This document shows positions 51,650 through 62,553 of a stretch of 64,000 bases of DNA, piece by piece (the first letter of the stretch is position 1; each line of letters opens with the position of its first letter). A model generated the notes under the pieces. It saw nothing but the letters and a program-made list of their open reading frames with translations. It ran no database searches and was not told the origin of the DNA. Source of the DNA: Bacillota bacterium (GTDB taxonomy: Bacteria > Bacillota > Clostridia > Lachnospirales > Lachnospiraceae); contig JAEWYQ010000070.1 of NCBI GenBank assembly GCA_023395555.1, positions 62,001 to 126,000 of the forward strand. The letters run 5' to 3'. The translations under genes were made by a program, and so were the position numbers.

Positions 51650-53248
51650 TTACTGCTGCAGCAGGGACAGAATGTTCTGCGGCCTCTGATTGGATTGCGC
51701 CAGCATGGAGGTTCCCGCCTGGGCCAGTACGTTCTTCTGCGTATAATTTGCCATCTCTTCCGCCATATCCACATCTGAAATCCGGGACAGGGATTCTGTC
51801 AAATTCTCTGAAGTGGTATCCAGGTTCGCAATGGAGTGCTCCAAACGGTTCTGATAAGCACCCAGCTTGGAACGAATTGCGGATATGGTATTAATTGCGG
51901 TGTCCAGTAAGCCTATCGCTTCCTGGGCTCCTGCTGCCGTACCCATATTCAACTTGTCAATTCCGAGGGTCTCCGGTGAGACTTTCGGAATTCTCACAGA
52001 CATAATCTGTCCTTCATTGGCACCGATCTGCAGATCCATTGGACCGGCATCCAGCACAGATACAACCGGATCAATTATATTGGTAGAATTCGTAACAGGA
52101 TCAGCAGGATCGGGCGTCGCATCTGTATTATTGGGAATTTCAGCATCATCAAAGGTTGTTTTAACCGCTCTGTATCCCACCTGGAATACCATTTTAAAAT
52201 TACTGCGGTCTGATATAGTGATCTTGTCTCCATCTGCAGATACTGTGGCAGTATTGTTAAATTCGCTGGTTTTGACCGGACCGCCGGCTGTATCAATTAC
52301 AACCTCCGCCTTGGCATCCACACCGCTTGCCTTGGCTCCGCCGGTTGTGAGTCCAAGTAATTTACACAAATCCGGGTTATCACAGTATACCTCCATCTTC
52401 TGCTTGGAACCATATTCACGGGATACGAAAACCAATTGGGTATCATCCTTTAATACAACCGGATTATATCCTGCATTTTCTGCTATTCCTCTAGGAGGAG
52501 TTGCATCCAGATTTATATCAACTGCACCCGTTGCATCTGCAAACACATTAATTCCAACCTTGCTGCAGGTATCCCGAATCTTCTGGAAGACATCGTCCAA
52601 GGTATCCCCTGTCTTAATCTCCACAGTTTCGCCATTGATATTGATCTTTCCCGCTAACGCAGCCGGTACTTTATCATTGCTGTCCAGCCCTGAGTCATCC
52701 ACTTTTGCCCCGACCAATACCGCCTGCCTTGCATCCTGTGTTATTTGTATCTTATAAGGACCAACTCCTACCGTGTCAGATAAAGAAATCAAATTCACAT
52801 TACTGTTATCGGAGAAGGACTTCTGGTCAATACTTCCATCCAGCAACGGCATGGTATTAAATTCCGTATCCCTTCCGATTCTGGCTATCTCCGCATTCAG
52901 CTGATCCACCTCTGCCTGAATCGCAGCCCGGTCCTCCGCAGTATAGGTGCCGTTTGCCGACTGAACCGACAGCTCTCTCATTCTCTGAAGCATGGTTTCT
53001 ACTTCCACCAGTGCTCCTTCCGCTGTCTGAATTACAGAGATTCCGTCCGCCGCATTCCTGGAGCCTTGATCCAGACCGGCAATCTGCGTTTTCATCTTTT
53101 CCGAAATCGCGAGGCCTGCGGAATCATCCGCAGCGCTGTTGATCCGATATCCGGAGGATAACCTCTCCAAGCTTTTGTCAAGCAGACGATTGGTTCTTCC
53201 CAGCTGGTTATTTGCTTTTAAGGCTGAAATATTATGGTTGATTCTCAT
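51650..53248 (-). CDS. Flagellin
   Basis: A 532-residue filament subunit. The D0/D1 N-terminus MRINHNISALKANNQLGR to TAEDRAAIQAEVDQLNAEI and the C-terminus SKLGAYQNRLEHSIANLDTT to NVLAQAGTSMLAQSNQRPQNILSLLQQ are strongly conserved. The central 160-430 region is a variable, surface-exposed insert rich in beta strands. No signal peptide; export uses the flagellar type III system. The ATG is preceded by GGAGGAGG and AAGGAAACAGGTG-like sites. It is followed by FliS and preceded by the DUF6240-like gene. Confidence 0.96.
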   Translation of the reverse strand: MRINHNISALKANNQLGRTNRLLDKSLERLSSGYRINSAADDSAGLAISEKMKTQIAGLDQGSRNAADGISVIQTAEGALVEVETMLQRMRELSVQSANGTYTAEDRAAIQAEVDQLNAEIARIGRDTEFNTMPLLDGSIDQKSFSDNSNVNLISLSDTVGVGPYKIQITQDARQAVLVGAKVDDSGLDSNDKVPAALAGKININGETVEIKTGDTLDDVFQKIRDTCSKVGINVFADATGAVDINLDATPPRGIAENAGYNPVVLKDDTQLVFVSREYGSKQKMEVYCDNPDLCKLLGLTTGGAKASGVDAKAEVVIDTAGGPVKTSEFNNTATVSADGDKITISDRSNFKMVFQVGYRAVKTTFDDAEIPNNTDATPDPADPVTNSTNIIDPVVSVLDAGPMDLQIGANEGQIMSVRIPKVSPETLGIDKLNMGTAAGAQEAIGLLDTAINTISAIRSKLGAYQNRLEHSIANLDTTSENLTESLSRISDVDMAEEMANYTQKNVLAQAGTSMLAQSNQRPQNILSLLQQ

Positions 53249-53369
53249 AAACTGTCACCTGTTTCCTTTCGTAACGGCAGCCATCCTCCTCCCTGCAATG
53301 ATGGTTCCCAGAATTATATTTTTTTTATTCCAGCCACCTCCCTGTGGCCGAATATTTCTTTTTCAATAC

Positions 53370-56300
53370 TTAACGGCTTTCCCCGTTATTCTCCGCCAGG
53401 CTCACGGTTTTCACCAATGCCCTGGCCATGCGGTACAGGATCCGTTCTGTCTCATTGCCGGGCAGAACACCAGGTTCCCCCTGCTCCGGATTCTGATAAG
53501 CATAATTATCCCTGTCCCAATCATTGAAGCCAAAATCCAGCTGCTTCAGATCCACACCGCTTTCCGCCGCCGCCTGCATCAGCTCCGCCGCATTATCTCG
53601 AAGCCTGTCCAGACCCTCCCTGCTGTTGCAGGTAATGAAGCCTTTCACGGTCCGGCTCTTCAGCGAGAACTCCGCTTTGACGTCACCCAGCGCCTCCGAC
53701 TGCAGGGTGGCCGAGACCCGGCCGGATTCCTGTGAACCCCGGAGAATGGTTAAATTCATATTTGTAATTCCCTTTGCCGTCTCAACCGGTATCTGATAAA
53801 ACTCCCGGGATGCCAGCTTACGCAGGAAGGTGGTCTGCTGACCCAGCATCTTCAGCTCTGCAAGCCTGCTGCTGTCGATAACCTCTCCGGAGCATGCCTT
53901 TTCCAGCATGGTCCTGGCCTGCCCCTCCAGCTTCTCAAACGCCTCATTGACAGAGGATTTATCGATTAATGTATCGGACAATTCCTGCGTTTCCTTAAGC
54001 TCCTGGTCCGAATTTCCCTCCTCTTCCTCCTGCTGCTGCTTTACTATACGCAGAGCGGGAGGCAGTCCGTTGCTTAGGAGGCGGCTGGCCAGCATGATAT
54101 TCTGGATGGTGCTCTCCATCTGGTAGTCATTTAAAAATTTCAAAGCCTGCTCCGCATTCCGGCTTAAATCTCTTATCTGCTGCACCGTATTGGTGTGAAG
54201 CTCCTGATGGGCGGTATCGTTATTTCTATCCTGCAATTGCTCCAGCAGCCTTTCCAGGGAAAGATCCCGGATGCTTCCCCAAAGTCTGCCGCCTTCTTCC
54301 GGCAGCAAGGCATCCTGCTGTTTTTCCTGCTGCAGCTGGGATAATTTCTGAGGGGTGATTTCCTCCGTAATCTGTTTCAGAAGCCTTTCCTGATACTGTA
54401 CCTGCTCCGCAGTTTTTGCTTCCTCCGCCAGCACGCCAAATCCATCATCCACTGCGGCATTCACGCTGCCCTTTCTTCTGGTCTGCAGTGCTGTCAAAAG
54501 ATTTGCCAGGGTAACCTCCCTGTCTGCTCGGACTACTGCTCCCAAGGCCGCTCCATCCGATTTTTCAATCTGATATAATAACCGGTATACACCGATATAT
54601 TCCCTTCGTTCCTCGGGAGTAATCCCATCCTTCTTCTCCAGGCGGTGAAGGTAGTTGCTGAACTTATCCTCCGAGGTGATCCCCTGCTCCTCCTTCATCT
54701 TCCCGATCATCGTATTCAGTTGATCAATGGGAAGCTTCATGGGATCGATGCCCTCCTTGATCATCCTTACCGTCACTGCCGGATGGAGGTTTTGAAGCAA
54801 TGACTCCACTTCTTTATCATAGACCTTCACCTGTTCTATGGTTTCCTGGTTTATTTCCATTTGATTATAGCCCAGAATTCTGGCTGCTCTCTGGTTCGCC
54901 CGGGTATTCTCTATCCCCAGCTCCGACAGCAGCGAATTCACGTTGGCAAAGGCCTTCTGAATGGAATCCCCATACTCTGCACTGGGTACTGTCATCAGAG
55001 GCTCGTAGGCGGTTCCTGCCTTCTCAAAAGCAGCCTGAAGCTTTACTCCTTCCGAGAGAAGCCCCGGTATAGTCTGGCTTCTTCTGTCTGCCAGCGTGCT
55101 TCCCAATACCGCACTGGGAATATGGCGCAGCCGTTCCATGCCGGCTGTAGTATTTTTTAGTATCTCAACGGCCTCCGGTGTGCTCCCGGCTCCCGCTTCC
55201 CTCAGCAGGGACTGATAATAGCTGTCCTCCTGCCGGCGAAGCTCCTCCACGATCTTCTCCAGACGCTCGGTTTCAATGGATATCCCTTTCTTCTCCAGCC
55301 TCTGTGCAGCTTCCAGGGTCATTCTCAGGCGGATCTCCTCCAACTGCCGCTGCGCCTTCACTTCTTCGTATTCCTGGAGGGAAGCTCCCGGAAGCTCTGC
55401 TTCTTCGTACTCCTGCCGGAGGGAGGTTCCCTGCTCCTCGCTTCTCTTCCTTGAATTAATTCTCTCGGCCTGGATCTCCGTCAGCTTCTTAATGGTAAGC
55501 TCCTGTCCTTCCCGGACCGCGCGGCTCACCGCTTCGCTGCTGATACTGTTTACATCCTCTACCACCTTCTGCAGACGGGCTGTATCCGGAACTGCCAGGC
55601 TTGCATCCTCCGGCGCTGTTCCGCTCTTCATACCCTCTGCCATGCGGTCCATCAAATAATTCTTATCCGCCTGCTCCTTAATTCCCTCCAGCTCCTTCTT
55701 ATAAGCAAAGGTCCGTGAGGTGAGAGGAAGCTCATTTTCAATCAGCCACCTGGCATCTGACAGATTCTTCTTATCTGCCTCATAGCCCGCATTTTCAATG
55801 ATTGTCCTGGCCTGGCTCTCCAGCTGGCTCCATTCCGGGCCGGTCAGCTCCCGCTTCTGCTCCCGCCCCCCGGCGCCGCCGCTATAATATGCCTTATAAA
55901 TATTCTTTACCGTAGGCTCCGCATCCGCGGCAATGAGATACTTCATCGTCTTCTCATCCATCATGCCAACAGTATTGCCCAGATCCAAAGCCTTATTAAT
56001 ACGCTGGACATTCTGCGCTGTCACCGGGAGATTCTCCGCCCTGAGTCTGGCTGCAATCTCGATTTCCGTCCATCCGTTCTCTATTCTGTCCAGGGTGGAC
56101 CCCATACCGTCTCCCCCCGACTTAATCCGGTTGATTGCCCCGTACAATCCATCCACCGTCATGCTTCCTGCCGGAAAGCCTCCGCGTTCCAGCTGTTCAC
56201 AGTCCTGTTCCGTGAATCTGGAGCCGATGTCTTCCAGCCTGCCAAGAGAATCCCGGACTGCCCTGTCCTTCCCTGACTGTCTGGCCTCCTGCTCTTTTCT

Positions 56301-56663
56301 TGCCCTGGCCTCTTCCCAGTCCTTATCCGTGATACCTACCTCGGTCTTAATAATCCGGCGCGCTTCTCCCCGGGACCGCTCCACCTGACGAAGCTCCAAC
56401 TCCGGCGGCGGAACCTTCACCACCTCGAAGCTTCTCTTCTCTCCGGGGACCGCATCCGGAAGCATCTCCAGGGGAAAGTTCAGCTGCTGCCCCCCCAAAT
56501 CCATTGTCACTCTTCCATCTACCGCAAGAATTGTGCCGTCAATCCGCTGGCCTCTGGTCAGCTTCTCCAGAAAGCCTCTATTATAATCTGCAGCAAGGGG
56601 AGAATTTGACTTCTTTTCTGATACTTCTCCTCTCTCTGTCCCCAATCGCAGTGTATAGTTCAT
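53370..56663 (-). CDS. Large DUF6240-like flagellar-locus protein
   Basis: A 1097-residue protein of the DUF6240 type found beside flagellin in Lachnospiraceae. The N-terminus (about 40-95, IDGTILAVDGRVTMDLGGQQLNFPLE) looks like a small beta barrel. A very long charged helical middle with Glu/Arg-rich stretches is probably coiled coil (about 110-950, such as EAELPGASLQEYEEVKAQRQLEEIRLRM). The C-terminus (about 990-1060, MNLTILRGSQESGRVSATLQSEALGDVKAEFSLKSRTVKGFI) resembles FliK-type hook-length control domains. It may be a hook-length ruler; the assignment is by this likeness and locus. Confidence 0.75.
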   Translation of the reverse strand: MNYTLRLGTERGEVSEKKSNSPLAADYNRGFLEKLTRGQRIDGTILAVDGRVTMDLGGQQLNFPLEMLPDAVPGEKRSFEVVKVPPPELELRQVERSRGEARRIIKTEVGITDKDWEEARARKEQEARQSGKDRAVRDSLGRLEDIGSRFTEQDCEQLERGGFPAGSMTVDGLYGAINRIKSGGDGMGSTLDRIENGWTEIEIAARLRAENLPVTAQNVQRINKALDLGNTVGMMDEKTMKYLIAADAEPTVKNIYKAYYSGGAGGREQKRELTGPEWSQLESQARTIIENAGYEADKKNLSDARWLIENELPLTSRTFAYKKELEGIKEQADKNYLMDRMAEGMKSGTAPEDASLAVPDTARLQKVVEDVNSISSEAVSRAVREGQELTIKKLTEIQAERINSRKRSEEQGTSLRQEYEEAELPGASLQEYEEVKAQRQLEEIRLRMTLEAAQRLEKKGISIETERLEKIVEELRRQEDSYYQSLLREAGAGSTPEAVEILKNTTAGMERLRHIPSAVLGSTLADRRSQTIPGLLSEGVKLQAAFEKAGTAYEPLMTVPSAEYGDSIQKAFANVNSLLSELGIENTRANQRAARILGYNQMEINQETIEQVKVYDKEVESLLQNLHPAVTVRMIKEGIDPMKLPIDQLNTMIGKMKEEQGITSEDKFSNYLHRLEKKDGITPEERREYIGVYRLLYQIEKSDGAALGAVVRADREVTLANLLTALQTRRKGSVNAAVDDGFGVLAEEAKTAEQVQYQERLLKQITEEITPQKLSQLQQEKQQDALLPEEGGRLWGSIRDLSLERLLEQLQDRNNDTAHQELHTNTVQQIRDLSRNAEQALKFLNDYQMESTIQNIMLASRLLSNGLPPALRIVKQQQEEEEGNSDQELKETQELSDTLIDKSSVNEAFEKLEGQARTMLEKACSGEVIDSSRLAELKMLGQQTTFLRKLASREFYQIPVETAKGITNMNLTILRGSQESGRVSATLQSEALGDVKAEFSLKSRTVKGFITCNSREGLDRLRDNAAELMQAAAESGVDLKQLDFGFNDWDRDNYAYQNPEQGEPGVLPGNETERILYRMARALVKTVSLAENNGESR

Positions 56664-56912
56664 TCTTATGTCCCCCTTTCATCTATATATTCTATTTCTC
56701 TCAACCTTACCTCCATCTTTCGCAAAGCCGTTCTTTTTTCCAAAGGGAACCCGCTCTTTCCCTTTTGCATCTATAGCTGTATTTCGGAAGATAAAGCATA
56801 AAACTTAATGCTTTTCTTCAGCTTTGCTTCTTACCGGCCATACTTTTGAATAAATATAAACTAACACAAGATCCCAGGGTGAATTACAATCCCATCCTAC
56901 AGGAGGCCCTTT
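56664..56912. other. Divergent intergenic region, flagellar gene / DUF885 gene
   Basis: A 249-bp region with the sigma-D-like promoter on the minus strand. Near its right end AGGAGG (56900-56905) is the ribosome site of the DUF885 lipoprotein gene. No plus-strand promoter was convincing. Confidence 0.5.
56781..56807 (-). promoter_or_regulatory. Sigma-D-like flagellar promoter
   Basis: On the minus strand TAAG (56804-56807), a 15-bp spacer (56789-56803) and TCCGAAAT (56781-56788) resemble the sigma-D/sigma-28 consensus TAAA-N15-GCCGATAA. It lies about 118 nt before the DUF6240-like start. An inverted repeat AAAGCAT/ATGCTTT overlaps it (about 56793-56813). Confidence 0.55.
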
Positions 56913-58664
56913 ATGAATAAAATGCTTTATAAACGGATTTTTTCCCTGTTTCTTATTCTGATTCTCAGTTTAGGGTGTATCGGCTGCCACCGCCAGGTCA
57001 GCCCGCAAAATCAACAGAACGAATTTGATACCTTTCTGGAGGAACTGTTTATCCAGAAGGTCCAGTCTGACAGCCTTTCCCTCAACTATTCCCTGGCCCG
57101 GCCCGAACGCTACGGTATCACCATGGCGGAGGCTACCTTCGGGGAGTTCAGCGCCAAAAGCATGAACCGGGAACAGACACTCTTGGAAAACCAGCTCAGC
57201 CGCCTGCTGTCCTATGATTACCCTTCGCTGTCCGAGGACCAGCAGCTCACCTATGATATTCTCAAGAACTATCTCCAGAACGATCTCGCTCTGGGGGATT
57301 ATAATTATTATTATGAATGTCTGGGCCCTACCACCGGCATTCAGGCCCAGCTCCCCATCCTGTTGGCGGAATATGGCTTCTACGACAAAGATGATATTGA
57401 TGAATACCTCCGACTGCTTCCCCGGGTCTATGACTATTTCGGGGAAATCATCCGCTTCCAGCGGGAGAAGTCAAAGGCAGGGCTTTTTATGAGCGATGCG
57501 GTGGCCAAACAGGTTATCGCCCAGGGAGAAGCCTTTATCGCCGATGCGGAGAATAACTTCCTGATCACCTGCTTCAATGACAGAGTCTCCGGATACTCCA
57601 ATCTGTCCCAGGAGGAAATCTCCTCCTACCAGGCCGCCAACACAGAGATCGTCCTCAGCAGTGTCATCCCTGCCTATCAGATGCTGGTGGATGCCCTGCG
57701 GGAGCTTCTCGGAACCGGCACCAACAATGCGGGCCTCTTCTATTATCCTGAGGGAAAAGATTACTATGCCTGCCTTGCCCGGCGTAAAACCGGTTCAGGC
57801 AAAAGCATGGAGGAAATGACAACGCTCCTGGAAGCCGCCATGGCGAAAGGGGTTCGGGATATCACCTCCCTTACCCTGTCCGATCCGGATATCCTCGGTA
57901 AATACATAGCCTTCCGTTCCTACCCCATCACCGCTCCCGAGGAGATTCTGCTGGATCTGAAAGCCGACAGCCAGGAGGACTTCCCCGCTGCTCCGGAGGT
58001 TAATTGCAGGATCAAATATGTCCCGGATTCCCTGGCTGACTATCTGAGCCCTGCTATGTATCTGGTGCCGCCCATGGACAATTACAGAAACAACGATATC
58101 TATATTAATGGCAGCGACGAAGAGACCCTGTCCCTGATCTACCCCACCGTAGCCCATGAGGGCTATCCGGGCCATATGTACCAATGCGTCTATTTCCGCA
58201 GCCTGAATCCCGCTCCCATCCGAAATGTTATGAACTTTACAGGCTATGACGAGGGCTGGGCCACCTATGTGGAGATGTATTCCTACAAGTATGCGGGAAT
58301 TGATCCGAATCTGGCCCGCTTCCTCCAGGCCAATAATGCGGTAATCCTGTGCCTGTATGCCCGGACAGATATTGGTATTCATTATGAGGGCTGGAATAAG
58401 AAGACCGCCATGGCTTATATCATGAACTATATCGCCGATGCCAAAATTGCCGGGGCCATCTATGACACCCTGCTGGAGGAACCCGCTGTTTACCTTCCTT
58501 ATGCTGTCGGTTATCTGGAGCTTGAGGAATTGCGGGGCAAAGCGGAGCATACCCTGGGTAAAAAGTTTGTTGCTAAAGATTTTCATCAGTTCCTGCTGGA
58601 AATTGGCCCCGCTCCTTTTGAAATCATTGAGGACCGCATGGTCTCCTGGATGAAGAGCCGGTAG
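56913..58664 (+). CDS. DUF885-family putative metallopeptidase lipoprotein
   Basis: A 583-residue exported protein. Its N-terminus is a lipoprotein-type signal (MNKMLYKRIF, a hydrophobic core, then LSLGCIGCHRQV; acylation at Cys22 or Cys25). The catalytic zinc-type motif TVAHEGYPGHMYQ (HExxxxH spacing, near residue 415) and GYDEGWATYVEMYSY downstream are characteristic of DUF885 proteins, thought to be zinc carboxypeptidase- or thermolysin-like peptidases. Length is normal. It is monocistronic and ends at a bidirectional terminator. Confidence 0.88.
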   Translation: MNKMLYKRIFSLFLILILSLGCIGCHRQVSPQNQQNEFDTFLEELFIQKVQSDSLSLNYSLARPERYGITMAEATFGEFSAKSMNREQTLLENQLSRLLSYDYPSLSEDQQLTYDILKNYLQNDLALGDYNYYYECLGPTTGIQAQLPILLAEYGFYDKDDIDEYLRLLPRVYDYFGEIIRFQREKSKAGLFMSDAVAKQVIAQGEAFIADAENNFLITCFNDRVSGYSNLSQEEISSYQAANTEIVLSSVIPAYQMLVDALRELLGTGTNNAGLFYYPEGKDYYACLARRKTGSGKSMEEMTTLLEAAMAKGVRDITSLTLSDPDILGKYIAFRSYPITAPEEILLDLKADSQEDFPAAPEVNCRIKYVPDSLADYLSPAMYLVPPMDNYRNNDIYINGSDEETLSLIYPTVAHEGYPGHMYQCVYFRSLNPAPIRNVMNFTGYDEGWATYVEMYSYKYAGIDPNLARFLQANNAVILCLYARTDIGIHYEGWNKKTAMAYIMNYIADAKIAGAIYDTLLEEPAVYLPYAVGYLELEELRGKAEHTLGKKFVAKDFHQFLLEIGPAPFEIIEDRMVSWMKSR

Positions 58665-58727
58665 AGGTTACACCCCTGCCTTCCAATTATCTTTGATGAA
58701 AAATGATTCTCTTGCTGCTGAATCTAA

Positions 58728-58771
58728 AAATGCGCTTTGAAATGGCGGTTAAGCCAGATCAAAGCGCATTT
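58728..58771. terminator. Bidirectional terminator between the DUF885 and pckG genes
   Basis: AAATGCGCTTTGA (58728-58740) pairs perfectly with TCAAAGCGCATTT (58759-58771), with an inner TGGC/GCCA stem. It lies between the two convergent genes and has A/T-rich sides on both strands. Confidence 0.85.
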
Positions 58772-58888
58772 CATAAAACAAATTTCTTATCTTTCCGCCG
58801 GTGCTGTTTTCACAGCAACACGTTTTTCATCCTTAATATAACTCTTCTGAATGCCGGTATACTGCATCCCATTATAGCGGGCCGTATA

Positions 58889-60685
58889 CTATGCGTTCAG
58901 TCTGCTCTCCAGAGCTTCCAGCTGAGCATGGAGTTCCTTCGGAAGCTCCTCGCCAAACTTGGCATAGTGCTCCTTAATGGATGCAACCTCATTCAGCCAC
59001 TCTTCCTTATCTACCTTAAGCAGCTCTGCAACATCGGCATCGCTTACACCCTGAAGTCCGGTCAGATCCAGAGCATCCGCTGCAGGCATGTAGCCGATGG
59101 GGGTCTTAACAGCCTTGCCGTCGCCCTCGGTTCTCTCAAAGATCCACTTCAGAACTCGGCTGTTCTCGCCGAAGCCGGGCCATAACCATCTGCCGTCCTG
59201 ATCCTTACGGAACCAGTTCACATAGAAGATCTTAGGCAGCTTATCCTCGCTGGATCTCTCACCGATGTTCAGCCAGTGCTGTAAATAATCACATACATTA
59301 TAGCCGAAGAAAGGAAGCATTGCAAAAGGATCACGGCGAACCTGTCCGATGTTCTTGGAGATTGCCGCAGCAGTGATCTCGGAGCCCATGATGGAGCCCA
59401 GGAACACACCATGCTTCCAGTCGAAGCTCTCATGTACCAACGGGATCGTCTTCGGACGGCGTCCGCCGATCAGGATCGCTGAAATCGGAACTCCTGCAGG
59501 GTCCTCCCAGTCAGATGCGATGGAGGGACACTGATAGGCGGGAGCGGTAAAGCGGGCATTGGGATGAGCAGCCAGCTCCTTGGAATCCGGAGTCCAGTCA
59601 TTGCCCTTCCAGTCAATGAGATGATCGGGTGCGGGTGTTCCGATGCCTTCCCACCATACATCTCCGTCATCCGTAAGAGCCACATTGGTAAAGATCGTGT
59701 TCTTCTCTATGCTGTGCATTGCGTTAGGATTGGAATCAAGGGAGGTTCCGGGAGCCACGCCAAAGAAACCAGCCTCAGGATTGATGGCATACAGGCGTCC
59801 GTCTTCTCCGAACTTCATCCATGCGATATCATCGCCCACTGTCTCCACCTTCCAGCCGGGAACGGTAGGAACCAGCATGGCCAGGTTTGTCTTGCCGCAG
59901 GCGCTGGGGAATGCAGCCGCAACATACTTCACCTTTCCTTCAGGATTGGTGAGCTTCAGGATTAACATATGCTCTGCCAGCCATCCCTCGTCACGTGCCA
60001 GCACGGATGCAATTCGAAGCGCAAAGCACTTCTTGCCTAAGAGAGCGTTGCCGCCGTAACCGGAGCCGTAGGACCAAATCAGTCTCTCCTCCGGGAAATG
60101 GCTGATATATTTCTTCTCAATGGGTGCGCAAGGCCAGCTGGAATCCGCCTGTCCTTCTTCCAAGGGCGCACCGACAGAATGTAAGCAGGGAACAAATTCA
60201 CCGTCTGCACCAAGAACCTCTAACACCTTGGAGCCGATACGGGTCATGATGCGCATATTAACAACTACATAAGCGCTATCGGTTAATTCAATACCGATCT
60301 TGGAAATAGGTGAGCCGATGGGTCCCATGGAATAAGGAATCACATACATGGTTCTGCCCTTCATGCAGCCCTTATAAAGACCCTTCATGGTGGTCTTCAA
60401 TTCCTCCGGATCAATCCAGTTATTGGTAGCGCCGGCTTCCTTCTTTGTCTTGGAAGCGATAAAGGTTCTGTCCTCTACACGCGCTACGTCGGAAGCATCA
60501 CTCCGGAATAAATAGCATCCGGGACGTTTCTTCTCGTTTAATTTGATTGCCATACCGCTGTCAACCATCATCTGAAGCAAACGCTGATTCTCTTCCTCTG
60601 ATCCGTCACACCAGTAAATCTCATCCGGCTGGCACAGATCGGCCATTTCCTTAACCCATTCCAATAGCTTCTTGTTTTCTGTCAT
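58889..60685 (-). CDS. pckG: Phosphoenolpyruvate carboxykinase (GTP)
   Basis: A 598-residue enzyme converting oxaloacetate and GTP to phosphoenolpyruvate, CO2 and GDP (or the reverse in fermentative anaplerosis). The GTP-type signature is clear: [15 protein letters not shown] holds the kinase-1a P-loop and active-site Cys, [14 protein letters not shown] the metal site, [14 protein letters not shown] follows, and YIDE-like substrate residues precede. The length matches the GTP class (about 600), not the ATP class (about 530). The start has GGAGATGAGATC upstream. It stands alone; the 251-bp A/T-rich leader shows no clear promoter pair. Confidence 0.96.
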   Translation of the reverse strand: MTENKKLLEWVKEMADLCQPDEIYWCDGSEEENQRLLQMMVDSGMAIKLNEKKRPGCYLFRSDASDVARVEDRTFIASKTKKEAGATNNWIDPEELKTTMKGLYKGCMKGRTMYVIPYSMGPIGSPISKIGIELTDSAYVVVNMRIMTRIGSKVLEVLGADGEFVPCLHSVGAPLEEGQADSSWPCAPIEKKYISHFPEERLIWSYGSGYGGNALLGKKCFALRIASVLARDEGWLAEHMLILKLTNPEGKVKYVAAAFPSACGKTNLAMLVPTVPGWKVETVGDDIAWMKFGEDGRLYAINPEAGFFGVAPGTSLDSNPNAMHSIEKNTIFTNVALTDDGDVWWEGIGTPAPDHLIDWKGNDWTPDSKELAAHPNARFTAPAYQCPSIASDWEDPAGVPISAILIGGRRPKTIPLVHESFDWKHGVFLGSIMGSEITAAAISKNIGQVRRDPFAMLPFFGYNVCDYLQHWLNIGERSSEDKLPKIFYVNWFRKDQDGRWLWPGFGENSRVLKWIFERTEGDGKAVKTPIGYMPAADALDLTGLQGVSDADVAELLKVDKEEWLNEVASIKEHYAKFGEELPKELHAQLEALESRLNA

Positions 60686-60936
60686 ATTGATCTCATCTCC
60701 TTTTTATATTTTGCCCCTTTGTTTCACCTATAGATTGAGATAAATAGGAGCGTACTATTGTTACCTTTTTATTGAGCATACCTCTATGTATGGATCAAGA
60801 TGTCAAATGCACCCAGCTTAATCATACATAATAATACAAGTATACTAGCTATTATAATTAAAAAAAGAAAAAAATGCTATAGTAATAATGAATTTTTTAA
60901 AATTTTTATTTTTTTATCTAAAATCAAATCATTTTA

Positions 60937-62553
60937 TCAATAAATTCCATGCTTCACCGTGAGCACCCTGTCATATAAATCCCTGGTATCCTTAAAAATG
61001 ACATGGCTGACATTGATCACAGTGATATCCTTCAGTCCAAGGATGGTCTTCTCAATCTCTCTGGCTCGTTCCATATCCAAGGACGCGAAGGCTTCATCCA
61101 TGAACAGGATACTGGCCTTGCTGAGGAGGGCTCTCGCTATTACGAGCCTGGAGCGTTCTCCTCCGGAGATATTCTTACCATTATCATAGATAATAGAATC
61201 CATCCCCTTCTCCAGTCCCTTCACAAAGTCGGTAAGTCCGGCTGCTTCCACCGCTGCCGCAATCTCCTCGTCGGAATACTCCTTATACAGGGTGAGATTA
61301 TTTTTCACCGTATCCTCGAAGATAAAGACCTGCTGCTCAATATTCGCCACCAGCTTATAATAAGAGTCCCTGGTCACATCCTTCAAATCATGCCCGTCAA
61401 TCAATATCTTGCCCAAAATAGGATTAAAATACTTTCGAAACAGCCTGAGTAAAGTGGATTTCCCGCCTCCGCTGGGGCCGACGATCAGATATTTCCCGTT
61501 CTTACGGACGGTCAGGTTAATATCCTTCAGGATTAACTGTTCCCCGTCTTCATAAGCGAACCCTACTTCCTTGAATTCAATGGCATCCCTAAACTCCGGC
61601 AATTCTACCGTTTCCACATAGGTGTCCGAATTCTCCAGGGTCTTCTCCATCTTCCGGATCAAATCCCCGGTGGTGAAAATCTTCGGCAAGGCCTCGCTGA
61701 GCTCATATAGGGGCCACATCATTTTCTGAATGCTGTTCACCACAAGGAGCAATCCTCCCGCAGTTACCTTGCCCAGGATCACCATATAGCCCAGAACACA
61801 GATCACGCCATAGATTGAAGTACTGGTGATAAAATTCTCAGAAGCAAAGACAAAGGTTAACAAACGTTCAATCACATAGCCCTTGTGCTGAATGGCCTCG
61901 CTTTTCTCATAATAATCCTTTGTCACCTTCTCCTGAAGGCCATAGTTCTTCACAATATGGAAAGCGGACAGAATCTCCTTGATATAGGAGGTATATCCGT
62001 CAAACATGTCACTCCGTTCCTTATAAGCCTTCTTAGACGGTCTTGCGGTCAGGAAGGATACACATAAATTCACTGCAATAATAAGGAGCGCCAGCAGAAT
62101 CATCCTCGGGTCTACGGTAGACAGCAGCCAGATTCCCACGCCGAACTTTACAATTCCGTTTCCTACGGTATGGACCCCTTCCATAAGATTCGTCTCCAGG
62201 GTATTAAAATCATTGGTCATGGAGGAAAGGTATTTTGCATTGTTCTCCTTCTGGAACTCCGCAATATTCTTCCCGAACACCTTCTGCATATAATATTTCT
62301 TCAGGATCACCGAGGATTGCTTCTTATAGTAATTTTTCGCCATAGCGCTTAAGATCCCCAGAGGCACCAGCGCCGCTGCCATCAGCAGAAGAGGCGGCGC
62401 CTCGCGCGCCACCTGGGTCATATCACTTTTCAGGGCGTAATCCAGCAATGCCATCATCCGGATGGTTACAATACCATCCATCACAGAATAGGCAGCGGCG
62501 GCAAGCATTGCCAGAAGCAGATAGGGTGTTGCCTTATAATATTTTCTTAGCAT
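60937..62553 (-). CDS. ABC transporter, fused permease-ATPase (second subunit)
   Basis: A 538-residue half-transporter. The N-terminal 300 residues carry the six-helix ABC exporter membrane domain (YLLLAMLAAAAYSVMDGIVTIRMMALL onward). The ATPase has Walker A IVGPSGGGKSTLLRLF, signature KNISGGERSRLVIARALLS, Walker B ILFMDEAFASLD and H-loop INVSHV. It overlaps the first subunit by 7 nt, which suggests a heterodimeric exporter. Substrate is unknown. Confidence 0.93.
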   Translation of the reverse strand: MLRKYYKATPYLLLAMLAAAAYSVMDGIVTIRMMALLDYALKSDMTQVAREAPPLLLMAAALVPLGILSAMAKNYYKKQSSVILKKYYMQKVFGKNIAEFQKENNAKYLSSMTNDFNTLETNLMEGVHTVGNGIVKFGVGIWLLSTVDPRMILLALLIIAVNLCVSFLTARPSKKAYKERSDMFDGYTSYIKEILSAFHIVKNYGLQEKVTKDYYEKSEAIQHKGYVIERLLTFVFASENFITSTSIYGVICVLGYMVILGKVTAGGLLLVVNSIQKMMWPLYELSEALPKIFTTGDLIRKMEKTLENSDTYVETVELPEFRDAIEFKEVGFAYEDGEQLILKDINLTVRKNGKYLIVGPSGGGKSTLLRLFRKYFNPILGKILIDGHDLKDVTRDSYYKLVANIEQQVFIFEDTVKNNLTLYKEYSDEEIAAAVEAAGLTDFVKGLEKGMDSIIYDNGKNISGGERSRLVIARALLSKASILFMDEAFASLDMERAREIEKTILGLKDITVINVSHVIFKDTRDLYDRVLTVKHGIY

